The notes: generated from the sequence alone by a model not told the origin. A DNA stretch of 64,000 nt from Poa pratensis (GCA_947311845.1 CAMZMU010000027.1:31697723-31761722); one strand, 5' to 3'; counted from the stretch's first letter, positions 11,395-24,185 are shown. Numbers and translations: made by a program.

Positions 11395-11899
11395 ATCGTG
11401 GGTTTGTCACGTCAGATGTCATGGATGACTTCGTAGGTGTGGGATTTACGCGAGTCAATCGTCTCCGAGCTTGGGATCGCAGGAACAAGGACGAACACAG
11501 ATTTACCCAGGTTCGGCCCCTCAATGTGAGGTAAAGACCTACTTCCTGCCTACCATAGATTGGTATTGATATGATATATGAGGTGTTACAATGGAGGCGA
11601 TCCGATCTGGGTACTCGCCGTAAGAACTTGGGTTTTAGGGCTTGATAGCTTGACCCTGTCTAAGTCCTGCGAGTCCTCTTATATACACAGAGGCTCGCTA
11701 GGTTACAAGAGTTCTACACGAAGCCGATCGTCTTCTTGTCTTCCAAGGTAAGTTTTACCACCGACCTTCTGGAGCCTTCCTTTGGCAGGCCGCGATCCTT
11801 GATCGGCCCATCTTTACATGGCCCAATAATAGCGTGATCATGAAGATGAAGTTGCCGTTTTGGCTTTGAATAAGTCGCGGGTTAATTATTCCCCCGACA
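11395..11899 (-). mobile_element. 5' LTR of the second Gypsy element
   Basis: On the minus strand the LTR starts TGTCGGGGGAATAATTAACC (11899) and runs to about 11395, directly before the TTGGCGCC primer site. It holds the GATTTACCCAGGTTCGGCCCC and ACTTCCTGCC blocks (plus strand, about 11500-11550) shared with the LTRs at 0.4 kb and 9.8 kb. About 505 bp. Confidence 0.7.
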
Positions 11900-14079
11900 G
11901 CAGGGGTAGCAGCAGTTCTTGCCGGAGCGCTCCAGGTTGACGGCGGCGCCGAGGGGAGATTCCACGGGTCGACCATGGCGGCGACGACTCTGGTGAACCT
12001 AGGACCAGAAGAAGGGGTGGGTGAGGAAGGTCTCGATGAGGGAGCACAGGGACACAAAAATGGCGGAGAACGGAGGTCTGTGTCGCCCGCAAGCTTCTCG
12101 ACAAGGCGGCAGCATCCGACATGAAAATCTCGCGTCCCTCACCGGCAGAGGGCGAGAGGGCTCGAGTTCTTGCATGGGGTGCCAGATAGGTGATGAGGGA
12201 GTGTAATGGACAAGGAATCAGGACGGGAGACGGCATGTGGCTTCTTATCCTTGCTGGTGCCGGTCCAAGCTGCTCTGGGTTCACGGGAGAGGTGGAGAGA
12301 GCATGGGTCAAGGTTTGGCTGCGCCGGGCGGTGTCGTGGGGGTCACAGAGGGTCAGAGCGTGCACTAGGGCGAGGAAAGGGAGCGAGGCGTGGGCGAGAA
12401 GGCTCGTGGCCGAGAGGTGACCTCGGTGTGTCCCGCAGGTGTTCGATGGCGGCTGATGTCATCGTGGGCCAGCAGGAGTGGCGTAGTCATGTCCGTGATG
12501 TCCTAGCGAGGTCCGTGAGTGGGTGCGTCGAGTGGTGCTTACTGCCGTGCAGAGACGACGAAGTTCGTCATCGGCGTCCATGTGTGCGTCGTGCAGCTAC
12601 TGGACGAGCTCGATTCGAAGCAGAGGGGATGCATTCCGCGCGTGGCCGTGATCCTTCGGCAGAGGAGAGGTGTGACAGCTCGACGGTGAGCGCCAGGGCT
12701 GTTGCACGGCCTCCTCCTTCCTCGCTCATAAGAGGTACGGGAACGGAAGGGGAGAGAAGAGAGAGGGATGGTGCCAGCAGCTAGCTCCAACAAGAAACGT
12801 CCAAAACGCTGGCACACGTGTGCCTCCTCTATGCAGAAGTGAGAGAGAGAGAGAAGAGAGGTCCAAATTTGAAGAAATTTGCTTGAATTTGAGTCGGATA
12901 TGAGAAGCTACAGCTCCTGCACACAAGGTGCTCGACAGATTGCTTGAACAAAATTTATTTTTGAATTTTGGCGATTTAATTTCATGAGTGGCTTTTAGAA
13001 ATATGAAGGAGGGTTTGTGTAATTTCTTGCATTTTTTGTGTAATTGGAAAATAGGGTTTCTAATAGACATTAGGAATTAAAGATAAGAAAATAGAATTTC
13101 ACATTTGAATTATTTTAAATTGGTATTTATATTTCTTTGAGGAGGGAGTGTTCTGGAAGTGAGGTTATTATTATTTCATCTCATTCCTAGAATTTTATAA
13201 GATAAAAATAATTATTATGACAAAACATAGGAATAGGGAGAGAGAGAAATTTAAATAAGATCATCTCTTTTAATTAGGATTTTATTTTAAGTGTGTGAGT
13301 AATTATAGAGGTCTTGTTTTGTTTTCAAGTCACATTCCAAAAAATTTGTCAAGGGTATTTCAATTTATTGCTGTAGCACATTTGATTAATTATACACACA
13401 AGCAAGCAATTAAACAAGGAATAACAATCAACACAAACATAAGTCAAACAAGCAAACAATATAAGTTGTCAATCAAATTTCAAACACTCAGATAGGTGGT
13501 GGGTTGGTAATCAAGTATCATCATGACAAGAATAATGTTGAAACAAGCTTGACTCAATAATTTTGATATGTTTCAAGAAGGGTTGCTAAAACACATGGGT
13601 AGTATATCTCCCACTTTTATTATTTCCAAAAGAGTGAAAATAGGAGTTTATAAAATAGGAGTTGCAAAATATCAAGGTTGAAGAATATGTAGGAGATAGC
13701 ATATAGATCCCCATATTTTTGGAAACACATAATTTTGGGAAACACTTTTACTTTCTCAATAATGGGTATTTTGGTTGTTGCCAAAACCAAATTATTACTG
13801 AAATGGCATTTGACTAAAAGAAGAATGGCAAAAGATATATGGAATTATTTTTCTTGTCATGACCTGATCACCAAGGCTAAATATATTTTTATCTTGGTTG
13901 GGTCTTTAGGTTAATATTTATTGGTCAACAACTTAAACATCAAGTCACACAAGGTCAAAAAGAGCAATAGGAAGGAAAGCACAATCATTAGTGAATTATT
14001 TCAAAAAGTTTTTGCTGACTCTGAATTTTGGGTCTTGTAAAAACTAAGTTTTTCTTAGTCCAAAATTTGGGGTGTTACA
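11900..14079 (-). mobile_element. LTR fragment (TGTAACACCCC type)
   Basis: The right end, read on the minus strand, is TGTAACACCCCAAATTTTGG (14079 leftwards). This is the classic start of a long grass Gypsy LTR, preceded by a purine-rich stretch (GTAGAGGGAAA). The interior is A+T-rich from 12.85 to 14.08 kb. The 11.9-12.8 kb part is GC-rich, with GA microsatellite (about 12839-12858) and overlapping ORFs on both strands that show no recognizable domain. The left end is cut by the Gypsy LTR at 11899, so no target duplication could be tested. Confidence 0.5.
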
Positions 14080-14395
14080 ATTTCCCTCTACATTCCATTG
14101 AGGAACTTGTTACTCTTGACTTCGTTGGAACCCTAAACAGAAGTGGTCGTCTTCGTGTCTTTGACAGCCACGGGTTCAAGCCAGGAGACTCCAATTGAGT
14201 TGTGGATGCATGCCTTGAACTGATGATTCTTCTGGCTTTGGGAGCCGCGGGAATTCGGTGGGAGCCTCCAATTGAGTTGTGGAGTACTATCCCTCATCCT
14301 TGTAAAGGTTTGGTTGCCGACCTCAAGGGCATCATGGAGTGTATCGTGCCACTCCACATTGGTGGAAGCACGAAGGAGATTATGGTGTGTCATTG
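14080..14395. repeat. Unclassified repeat, left part of the solo-LTR target
   Basis: No gene is visible. A phrase is duplicated here: GGAG(A/C)CTCCAATTGAGTTGTGG occurs at about 14185-14208 and about 14261-14283. The sequence continues after the solo LTR (from 19924) as one uninterrupted repeat, so the two parts were one element before insertion. The family is uncertain. Confidence 0.45.
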
Positions 14396-14400
14396 ACGAC

Positions 14401-17400
14401 TGTAGTGACCCAGCACACCACTGCATGTTGTAGTGTACAAGTCGTTGACATAATACTCACGGAAGGACCAATCCATAAATATTACATCCTTCAGAGTAGT
14501 ACAACAGAAACATAGTCGGTCCAAGGTAACACTATAGGATTACAACACTATTCAATACAAAATCTTGAGAACCTCCTTTACAAACAGAAGTAGGTCTCGT
14601 GCAAATGAAACTTCTGAAAGACTCAATTCGAAGCATTAAGCTGGTTACCAGCTCTACTTCTAACTCCTAATCCACTACTACTGTTGTGACAGCCCTAATC
14701 TATCTATCTGGAATATCTTTGTCTGGAGTTGTGCTCCTCCTGCCAAATAATCATTGTCTTCTCCATAGACATTGTTGTCGTCACTCATCCGTTGGCAAAG
14801 TAGAGGTTGACTCCTTCAGGCTCCACCAGGTTGATTTGACTCCTTGTCGAAGATCTCACCAATATTGCTATGGATTTCTGTCCTCCCTCTGTTGTCTCTA
14901 GTAATCTAAGCAAGGTGTCAACGGAGGAAAGGGTGAGCAACACGAGCGTTACTCAGCAAGTTCATGCAACAGGAATAAGGTGTTTTATGCACTAGCTACC
15001 ATCCATACCAAAAGGTCATGGATGAACATGCATATCTTTGTAAAACATTTTTAGGAAAAGATTTATTTTATCTTCAGAAAACTATGCCCGTCATCCATTC
15101 ACAGGTGCTAGGGCTTCATGGAGCCACCTTTCCTACAGTATTCGCAGCTCCTTCCCGAACAGGAGTAACATGTCACACTTATTTACACTCTGCAGAGGTG
15201 CGTTACTTTACCCATAAGAGATCAACGCCGTGTTGCACAACCGGGTGATCTTTCTCGTCCACACTCTCTTTGGTATGGGGCCCGGTCGGTGATCCAAGCC
15301 ATTCGCTGTGCTTCTCCAACAACCCCGCATGCCCACCCAATTCATGCATAGCAGAATCACCCCTGATACACTACCCCTCATGATAGGTACCCAGGCATCC
15401 TCTTGCAGACCATCATAGGCACCATAGTCCGTGGGCATTAAGGGGTCCCACCCATGTGCATGTAGTCCCGCAAGACCTACAGCGTACGGCTCTGTCTGCC
15501 CGTTGACATGCGAAAGGGAGAAGGTCACAGATGACTTTCCCGTCCCATTCCAAGTCTCATGGTTAACGCTTCATTTACGGCGCAAGAACACTGACGGCAT
15601 TGGTTCTTAAGTCCTAGGTAATACTTTCCCGTGCAAATGGAACCTCTACCAACCACATCATACCATGGTTCCATCTGCCAGCCAACAATATTTATATATA
15701 TCAATTCACATCATTCGAAAATAGGTTTTACTTTTTCATGCAATGATAAACCATAGTATTTTGCATTTACTTTGATAAACATAATCAAGTAGGACATGAG
15801 CAAGAGTGAACTTGCCTTTTTGACTGCAAGATTATGCAGCCAAGGTCTTCGATACAATAAATACTCCAAAATCTGGAAAAAGCGTCATTGGTCCGGTAAG
15901 GACTAATGTTTGAAGAAGCAATATGCTATTATGCATAGGCATGAGATGCATTGCCCTAAACCCTGTAACTGACTCTCGATGGTTGAGGGTTGTTTTGAGT
16001 TTGGTGATTATTATTAGATTTGTTTTGTCTTCAAGTTTACTTCACAAGAAAGATGAATATGAACTTTAGTCCTAAAGTACCATATTAAGCATAAGAATGA
16101 AGTAAAACGTCATAATACTAAATGGTTGTTTTAGGGTTGGTTATTATCATTTTTATGTTTGTAAAGAACATGTTTTGACTTCAATTAATTGAAGAAATGG
16201 TGTAGTAATATTATTCATGAATACAAAAAGAATAACTTTTGAAGAAATAAATCATATATATATATTTGTTGGTATCATACCATAATGGTACTTATTTAAT
16301 TGATGGTATATTATTAAATATTAAGAGTAGTTACTTATGTGTTTAACTTTTCTTTAAGTAATAAAATAATATGACTTAAATACTAACACTTGGAAGAAAA
16401 ACCACAAGTAAACTTATATTATGAAGTAATTATTAATTTGGGTTAAACACTTGAAATTTATAACACAAAATTAATCCAATTATTAAAGGTATTAATAATA
16501 GTGATCAAGTTTTATTAAATAAATAATTTCACGTTTATGAATTAAGAACTACATGATATATTATAAAGTAATAAAATGATAAATTTATATGTTGATGGAT
16601 TCATCTTTGTATTGTTAAAGGATTCTTGAATAATTATTTTCCTTATGGAAAATATCATTTTAAAAACCACTTAAGAATATTAGTGAAACATGTTCACAAA
16701 TGGAATTCTAAAATGGTCATAATGTTGTGATGGAAATATATTTCCATAATTGTAGTTAAACATGTGAAGCAATTTAAATGGAATTCAAATGCATTCAAAA
16801 TGGCATTTTAAATAAATTACATATTTAAAATAATAAATAAGTTCTTGTTTCAATTTTAGGATTATTCAAATTTAATCAAACAAGCATTTTATTTATACAA
16901 ACAGATAGATTTTATTTTTCTTAACATTTTGGTATATTGTTTGTATTTTTCTAATTTAAAATGATTTAGTTATGAATTTCCAAAGTTTAAATTCAATTTA
17001 AACAATTTCTGGATTTTATTAAATTAAGTTGGTCCCACCTGTCATATTTTTAATAATTACCAAAAATGATTTCCTAAATAATTAAATATCTGACAGTGGG
17101 GTCCACCTGTCATATTTCTATTATTTATAAAAAGAAAAATCAAGAAAATCTAATCCAATGAAGTTCATCCAATCCGAGCTCGAATTCGACATTTACGAGC
17201 AAAATTGGGATGAGTTTGGATGCGCAGGAGATAGAGCACGTCTCCATGGATTCCTCAAACAAACGAACGAATTTAAAGGCATGGGAGGATGCACGTGCTC
17301 ACCACGAGCACAGAGGAGGTCTCGGCAAAACTTGGCGTGGACGGACGGCGTCGGAAACTTCTGCGAAGCACGGTGGCCGGAGTTGGAGAAGAAAGCGAAA

Positions 17401-19918
17401 TTCCTTCGATTGCTTGCCTCCCAGCAAGCACGGCTTGACGAGGAGAACAAGGAAGGCACGACGGAGCTTCCCAGCCCCTCAGAGGAGCATAGCGTGGCCG
17501 GAATCGACGGCACGGTGGTGAGGTCCGTGCGGCTAGGGTTTCGTGGGGAACGAAACAGAGAACATGGGAGAGAGAGAGAGTGTGGGGCAAGAGAGAGATG
17601 CGGACGTCTCCTCTTCGTCTTATCCAGGGAAGCAGGTGAGCACGGAGGAGGTGGCACGCGCGAGGTCGACACGGTGACAACCTTCTGGCCGGAGGAGAAG
17701 AAGAAGAAAACGAAAAGAAATGCAATTTTGTGCAAAACCCCCTGGGTTTCCGGGAAATAGCAGAATCAGTGTAAACAGGCCCCTGGTTCCTGTTTTTGGA
17801 CTGTTTTGAGGTTAATTAAATTATAGAGAAGTCCCTGGATAGTTTAGAATTTTATAATTGAGTTATTTCCATTTAAGGGCATAAATAATTGAATTCTTTT
17901 TAGAATATTTGCATGATTTGAATTTATTTGAGTTACAAAATGTATTTGGCATATTTGAGTTTATTTTACATTACTAAATTTGTAGCTTACCGTTTATATT
18001 TTTGTTGAGCATTATTTGCATAAGAATTTACTTATTACCATTTGATTATTTGGGAATTTGCTACATTATAAATTCATTTGGAATGGTAATGGTTTTTGTC
18101 ATGATGGAATTTATTTTCTATTACAAAAGTTGTTTCTTATAACTTCTGTTTTTGTGGGACATTATTAACAACATGAATATGTATTTTGCTATAATGATCA
18201 TTTGTGAATATTTTGCATACTTTCAATTCATTCTCCAATTAAATGGAATATAACCAAATTGGATTTATTATTTACTCACAAATGTACAAGTTGTGAGTTT
18301 TCTAATTGTGGGGATATATTTATAGCAACATAAATGGATGCATATATTTCTATATTATTGTTTGTGAGTATTTACTACTTTCAATATTAATTAATATTTC
18401 TTACTTGAATTCACAAAGTAGATGGTTATAGATAATCAAACTATAGATTTCAATAGATGTCCAGGAGATGGATTAAGTGTTTGATAAAATATTGGGCAAC
18501 ACCCAAATTATGGTCCATCAGTATATGCATGAAGTCACACTGTGGTGCCTGCAGAGAGTATGCACAGTGTTTCAACATAACTCCATGCCACACATGAAAT
18601 ATTGCCTCAGTGGTTTTCACTTGTGATACCTGACATCTTAATCATGTGAAAACATGATCATATGTGTATAGATGCACAAGGTAATGATATCCTGCCTGTG
18701 ACCAGGACTTATGGTAAAATAGATGAATAGAATGATGAGAACAGAATCATACTTGATTCTCTCACTCATACTGATAATAACAAAAATGATATCCTCCCTT
18801 ATTAAGATCAAATTCTTATATGTGTGGAAACAAGTTGCTTATACAAGAGATTATCAGTTAGTCCATGGGTTCCATTTACCACATGTCCAAATTCATCTCA
18901 TCATGAGAATAAATTCTTGAACAAGCCAAGTGGCGCTTGTCACTGGATGAACTTGTGAACTCCTCTCCTATGAGACATGTCCACACTCACATGAATTTGT
19001 GAAGTAACTCATGTGATTTCATTAATTGGTGATAGAAGAATGTATATGTGTTTTATGACATCTCAATTTGCCTTGTGCATACAAAAGAATTTGTTAACAA
19101 GATAATCAGTCTTGTCACCAAATTACTTCATATATACAAAGGTTAAGATGTTCTGAATTATCTGACCTTCTGTTTATTTGTATATGACACTCAATTGTTT
19201 GAGCATACAAGAGTGATTTGTTAACAAGGTGATTAGGCTTGTTACCAAACTACTTCTATATAGCACAAACCTTAGAATATCACACTATTTTTAGAGAAGT
19301 TAATAAGAGTAGATTTTGATATTGGAGTTTCCAAATACTGATGATGGACTGGCATAGTGCTTCTATGCATATCTAAGAAATCCTTGTTGAACTTTCTCTT
19401 TTCTTGTGTTGCCTTCTCTTGTAGAATGAATTTGAGAAGATTAGAAGATAAGAAGATAAGATAGTTTGATAGAATAAGTAGATCTAGATTAAGATTTAGT
19501 TTAGTCTTTTATCCTCCTTCCAAATATTCTTTTCTTCTCTTTAAAATATGTACTAATTCGATTAATGATGTAAGTCATACTCATCATTTGATTTATAGTT
19601 TCATGTATTATTTACTTGTAACCAAATGTTTGAGAATTAGATAGGACAAGATTTTGAAGTTTATAGCACTCATGTTGATGACTAAGTCTAATCCACCATC
19701 ATCAGCGAAATCTCGATGTAAGTTTCACAAGTTGGATTCCAAGTTTTTAGTTACTCGTCAAACTAACGGCATTTCCAACTAGCTTTTCGAGTGGTGGTTG
19801 AACACTCTATGATTTCGTTGAAAAAGTTTTAAATTTTCCCGTATTTTCAGATGCATGTTATGAAAATGCACAAATTTAATTTAACCTCTTTCTACTCTCT
19901 GAACTACGGGTCATTACA
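14401..19918. mobile_element. 5.5-kb solo LTR with perfect target duplication
   Basis: The unit begins TGTAGTGACCC (14401-14411) and ends GGGTCATTACA (19908-19918), which are inverted termini with one mismatch. It is flanked by identical 5-bp duplications, ACGAC at 14396-14400 and 19919-19923. There is no primer site, no gag or pol, and no second LTR inside, so a solo LTR is the simplest reading. At 5,518 bp it is far longer than ordinary LTRs and recalls the Sukkula/LARD class of Triticeae. The interior is A+T-rich with one GC-rich island (17.15-17.76 kb). That island has ORFs on both strands that match no domain I know and are probably promoter-region sequence. The direction of transcription is not certain. 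Confidence 0.8.
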
Positions 19919-19923
19919 ACGAC

Positions 19924-20177
19924 TATTCGGGGATCACTTTGTGACTGCACACCGCTCCAACAGAGACTAGCTTCCTTGTGAAGTGAACTTCAGGATAAAA
20001 TCTCCGTGTCATTGTATGGTTATCTCTTAACCTTACTTTACTTATTGTTGCTATGTTTAGTATATCTTGCTAGTTTGTATCTTGCTCATCATATAGGTTG
20101 TTCACCTAGTTGCATATCTAGAGATTTTTTTTAAAGAAAACGGAAATTTTTAGTTGCCTATTCACCCCCCCTCCCCC

Positions 20178-20208
<31 letters not shown>

Positions 20209-20640
20209 TACACACACACACTTTACACAATGTACTCGATCCTTCACACCCGAGTACCCAGCGTACTTAAGTGGAACTAGCCTAGTGTGAATGTGTTGGA
20301 ATGAAGGAGAAGTACGGGTCAGCGGAGTAGGAGTCTTAATCTAATGGCTTAGGTCGGCATCAGTAGCTTAGCTTTGGGGGACATGACGGTGTACGGCTCT
20401 CGAGATATGTGTTGCCAGAGTTGGCAATGTTAGGAAAATCTCTATGTTGAAGGCACCATACAACCTTTAAATTGATCATTCTTCGGGATTAAATGTTGTG
20501 ATATGTAGTGAGTATATGATCTTATTTATCAATTTGTAGACTTTTCTTTTAGGAAACGCCATGTGATGGTAGCATAATATGCTCCTCTATTTGTGTCTCT
20601 CCTTAGTTAGATTTCACATTCATTTTTTTACTTATGTTGC
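19924..20640. repeat. Unclassified Triticeae repeat, right part
   Basis: This continues the repeat broken by the solo LTR. Landmarks are CACACCGCTCCAACAGAGAC (about 19948), a TTGCTAGTTTGTATCTTGCTC stretch, a C homopolymer of about 30 (roughly 20180-20208, followed by a CA run), and GGGGGACATGACGGTGTACG (about 20377). Phrases like these recur in wheat-tribe intergenic DNA, but I cannot assign a class. No ORF is credible. Confidence 0.4.
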
Positions 20641-20645
20641 ATGTA

Positions 20646-20897
20646 CTCCCTTCGTTTCTAAAAGTAGGGCATTTTTTAGGTCAAGCAATGTAAAGATTGA
20701 CCAAGGTTTTAGAAAAAAAGAGCAACAACTATAACTATATGGATGATATATTATGAACACCATATGGAATTATATTTCATTATGTATCTCTGCATTAATT
20801 TGATATTGTAAATGTTAATATATTTTCTAAATCTTGGTCAAACTTTACACATTTGACTTTAAAAAACAGTATGTTTTATTGTAAAAACCGGAGGAAG
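20646..20897. mobile_element. Stowaway MITE (Tc1/Mariner)
   Basis: The termini are CTCCCTTCGTTTC and AAACCGGAGGAAG, inverted with few mismatches, flanked by TA on both sides (20644-20645, 20898-20899). The length is 252 bp with an A+T-rich, non-coding interior. This is the standard Stowaway layout. It lies about 1 kb upstream of the gene starting at 21903. Confidence 0.85.
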
Positions 20898-21128
20898 TAT
20901 GTTACCACCTATGTTACTCTTATTGTGCGCTTTCACCATGTACTAGTGGCACGTAGTATCAGTACACCAAATTAGTGTTTCACTCGATACACTTTTGTCA
21001 AGTAAGTATATGGGTTCACCGGAAAGTCCTTCTGAATCCCGAGTTTCAGCGATTCTTTTGTTTAAAAAATTCAAAACAAAAAAATTAAGTTCGAAAAAAT
21101 CTGATCTTTTTATAGAGTCAATGTTGTA

Positions 21129-21206
21129 CTTCCTCCGTATCGAATTATAAGACGTTCTGATACCTGCACTCATGCATTGCCAGCATATAATCTGTTACAG
21201 AGGGAG
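21129..21206. mobile_element. Short Stowaway MITE
   Basis: The termini are CTTCCTCCGTATCG and TTACAGAGGGAG, with flanking TA at 21127-21128 and 21207-21208. It is 78 bp, at the short end for Stowaway. Confidence 0.75.
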
Positions 21207-21406
21207 TATCATATAAGCATGCAAAATGACAACACGGAAATCATTGTGTTATGGGCTACTTAAAAATGATAAATTTAGAGTTTTGAAAATATACATTTAT
21301 TGTACCCAAAATACAAAGTATTTCAAATTGTGATCTTGCACGTTTGGGAAATACATCATTGAGAACATATATGATTTTTTCCTGATTTTTTGAAAACTTG
21401 TAAATA

Positions 21407-21529
21407 CTACCTCCGATCTATATTAGTGGGCACAACTTTGTCTAGATACACATATATCTAGTCTAAATACTTAACTAGATACATATAAATTTAGACAAAG
21501 CTATGCCCACTAATATGGATCGGAGGGAG
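21407..21529. mobile_element. Palindromic Stowaway MITE
   Basis: A near-perfect hairpin. The left arm starts CTACCTCCGATCTATATTAG, and the right arm is its reverse complement with few changes (ending GGATCGGAGGGAG). Flanking TA occurs at 21405-21406 and 21530-21531. It is 123 bp and lies about 370 bp upstream of the downstream gene's start codon, so it could be transcribed or affect the promoter. Confidence 0.85.
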
Positions 21530-21902
21530 TATAATGTTTAATTTTCTTAAAATAAAAGATCACCAAACTCGGGAACGAGAAATTTCCATTTAGATATACC
21601 AAAATTGAGCCAACCAAGGGCTGAACCTTTTTGTGTGTACGGTATATCAGTTTGAACAGAGGATTGGGTGATAATTTTACTGCGGGAATTGAGTGATCTC
21701 TGGTGAGTTGTGCAGTTGACACGTGGTGACGATGGCGTCCGTGTGGAGATTGCTCACTCCTTCCACATATTTCCAGAAGCAGCCGACCCAGACCGGATTG
21801 CTCTCCAAGACAGAGCCCAAACTCGGGACCAGAAATAGAATCGGCCCAATCCCGACTCCTCCCCAATCCCTGTCCCCGAATTCCCCAAGTTCATCTCGCA
21901 CC

Positions 21903-23518
21903 ATGGGTTGGCGTTGGTACGACGACGACGGCCGCGAGGGCGACGGTGTCCGCGGGCTCGGCAGCATCCCTGACCTGGCCGGACGAGGCGGCGGCGGCAA
22001 GGGGGCGTCCCTCGGCACGCGCCGGGTGGTGCAGTCCCGCTGCCACACGGAGGAGGTGGAGCCTGGCCGCTTCGTCCGCAAGTGCGAGAAGACCGAGCAG
22101 CTCCTCCGCGACTGCGTCGGCAGGTAACCCTCGATCCCACCCACCCTCGATCCCTTCATCTCCTCGCCTCTCTGCATATTGCTGTGTTGGTAATAGCACT
22201 GTCCTGCCATGTATCGAGTCTATTTCCTGGTGACGGAGTTCACAGTTTGAGCTATCGCCGGTATGGATTTTCGTTAGGTAGGCCAGTTTTTTTTGAACGC
22301 GAACAGCAGGAGCTCTGCTTTTATTGACTTTTAAGGGAGGGGGAATACAAAGAACGGTGAATACAACTCACACAAACAACACAAACACATAGTGTACGAA
22401 CAGCCACCGCCAGATTAGCAGGGCGTTAGGTAGGCCAGTTGATCTAGTGATTTGATCGACGCGTTGGTTGGCCCTGGTTGACTGAAATGGAGTAGAACAA
22501 GGATTTATTTTGGGTCCACAGTTGGGGCGGCTATTGATGGCTATGGAATTGCCATCGAATTTTAGGTCCCGACCATATGGATTGGCTTCAGTTATGCCTG
22601 CTGTTAGCATCCTGTCTTGTGCCTTTCAGTTGGCAGCTTTGATGGCTTCCAATGTGACAGCAAAATCGCCTGATGACTATGGAGTTGGTACTTTATACAC
22701 TTGATTTGCGATCGTGTTCAGCTAAGCAGCCATGAACTTCACCGTGTATGTTTTACATACATTCAGTAACAAAATGTTGCATGTTCTAGACTCCATAGCT
22801 TTGTCACTTGCGGTTTAGAAACAGCGTAACATTGTCATCCGCTAGGAGATAACATTTCTTTCTGCACTATCATGTGGTGTGTCAACCAGACGCAAGCAAC
22901 CTTTTGTACCAATAAAAGACGGCATATTTCCAATGGAAATACATATGTGACAAGCATTGGAAACTCATATCAACTTAGCATGTTTAATGTTTTGTTCACT
23001 CTCTTGCACATGGCTATCAAATTGATTGGTGAATGAATCCCAATTTCATGTATTTCCATTTCTTGCACATAACATTATTATTTCTGTCATGTTATGGACT
23101 GCTTGTTACCTTTATTCCTACATGGCTTATCTGAATTAACCAACAATGTTCCTCTGTTAGGCCCTCTGAACTGGTGGAATCAAAAACTGAGAACACTGAA
23201 GAAGATGTGACAGATGAAATGACAGGTGCCTCACATTCTCTTGGCTTCCCAACAAAAGAGCCCTTTGCATTTCCAGGACTTCGCAGTGACATAGAAGCTA
23301 TCGAGAAAGACTTCACTGGGAGCCTCAGTAGCTTTATGGAGGAAGCTGAGCGGATGACCAACGATTTCTTCAAATCCTTTGGATTTCCTTCCACTCACGA
23401 CGGGGACTCGAGGGCACTTCCTAGGCGACCCGTGGAGAGGCATATTGAGCAAGGTACTGCAAAGAAAGCCAATGAGAATGAGTACTCGGAATTCGGGAGC
23501 CAGATCACAGATGTGTAA
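21903..23518 (+). CDS. Mal d 1/Fra a 1-associated-like protein, two exons
   Basis: Exon 1 is 21903-22123 and exon 2 is 23161-23518. The intron starts GTAACC and ends CTGTTAG, and splicing completes an Arg codon. The product is 192 aa, soluble, with no signal peptide or membrane segment. The N-terminus MGWRWYDDDGR is followed by a Gly-rich linker. A conserved core at residues 40-74 (RRVVQSRCHTEEVEPG, then RKCEKTEQLLRDCVGR) has three cysteines. The acidic C-terminal half includes GFPTKEPF, a DIEAIEKDF amphipathic stretch and SQITDV at the end. This core matches the plant family annotated as Mal d 1- or Fra a 1-associated protein, known from an interaction with PR-10 proteins; its biochemical role is poorly defined. 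The start at 21903 is chosen because the family begins with this Trp-rich motif. An in-frame ATG at 21732 and further upstream codons read as 5' UTR. The 1,037-bp intron carries a retroposon. Confidence 0.85.
22289..22423 (-). mobile_element. 5'-truncated non-LTR retroposon in intron 1
   Basis: A 135-bp insertion is flanked by identical 17-bp direct repeats, CGTTAGGTAGGCCAGTT at 22272-22288 and 22424-22440. It begins with a T-run on the plus strand, which is a poly-A tail on the minus strand. Next is GAACGCGAACAGCAGGAGCTC, complementary to the AGAGCTCCTGC-type 3' end of grass LINE-like elements. The long target duplication and A-tail show target-primed reverse transcription. Confidence 0.85.
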
Positions 23519-24185
23519 CAAGATGCAATCATATCACTTACCTTCTCGGAGCTGAAGTCTTGTGTTTCGCTCGATGTCTAGGGCCCTAGTATGTTTTGTC
23601 TTGAACATTGGAGTGTCATGGTTGTAATAACGGGAAGACGAAGAAGCAATTTCTCGGACTTTTTAATTTGACGTAGTTATCGTGAATGTTCGGGCTTGTA
23701 GTTGTATGGGCATTTTGTATGGTACTGTTCTCAGTCCTGTCAGTTGAAAGAATGAGCTCGACTACTGTGCATGTTTTGTTTCCTGTTTCACATACAAGGA
23801 AATGCATTCTACGGTAGGCAAGGAGCTGTACTACGAAATGCAATTTCGCTCCTGCAAATCGTATAACCTGCTACACCAGGCGAAAATCTGAATTTGAACA
23901 GTGCAACTGGTAAATCTGATTGTAACATGTTAACCAGATGTCGGTGCTGTTATAAAAGCCACGAACTAGGGAACATGGAGGGCATACACCTACATGCGCA
24001 GGAAGAAGTATACAACTTTGCATATTCTAAGTACATAATCACCATCTCCATTTCATATTTGTCCCTATGCGAAAATTTCGGCAACAGTGAACAGTTCTCT
24101 ATTTATCTGTACAGCGCCCAGTTTCACACGTAAATGTGCAACTAGTCCTGTTGACAAAAAAGCACATAACGTTTGGTAGCAGGGG
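23519..24185. other. Convergent intergenic region (two 3' UTRs)
   Basis: 667 bp separate the stop codons of two convergent genes: the plus-strand gene ending at 23518 and the minus-strand gene ending at 24186. The interval should hold both 3' UTRs and their polyadenylation sites. I see no further ORF or repeat. Overlap of the two transcript ends is possible but cannot be judged here. Confidence 0.6.

Noticed and set aside
11886..12784. Gene in the GC-rich part of the 11.9-14.1 kb LTR fragment
   Set aside because: Several overlapping ORFs on both strands have no domain or conserved motif; they are compatible with LTR promoter sequence.
17158..17760. 200-aa plus-strand ORF as a host gene
   Set aside because: It lies inside the solo LTR, has an overlapping ORF of similar length on the other strand, and shows no domain or splice structure.
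21723..21902. Upstream in-frame start (21723 or 21732) for the Mal d 1-associated-like gene
   Set aside because: The added residues look like translated 5' UTR, and the family's conserved N-terminus begins at 21903.
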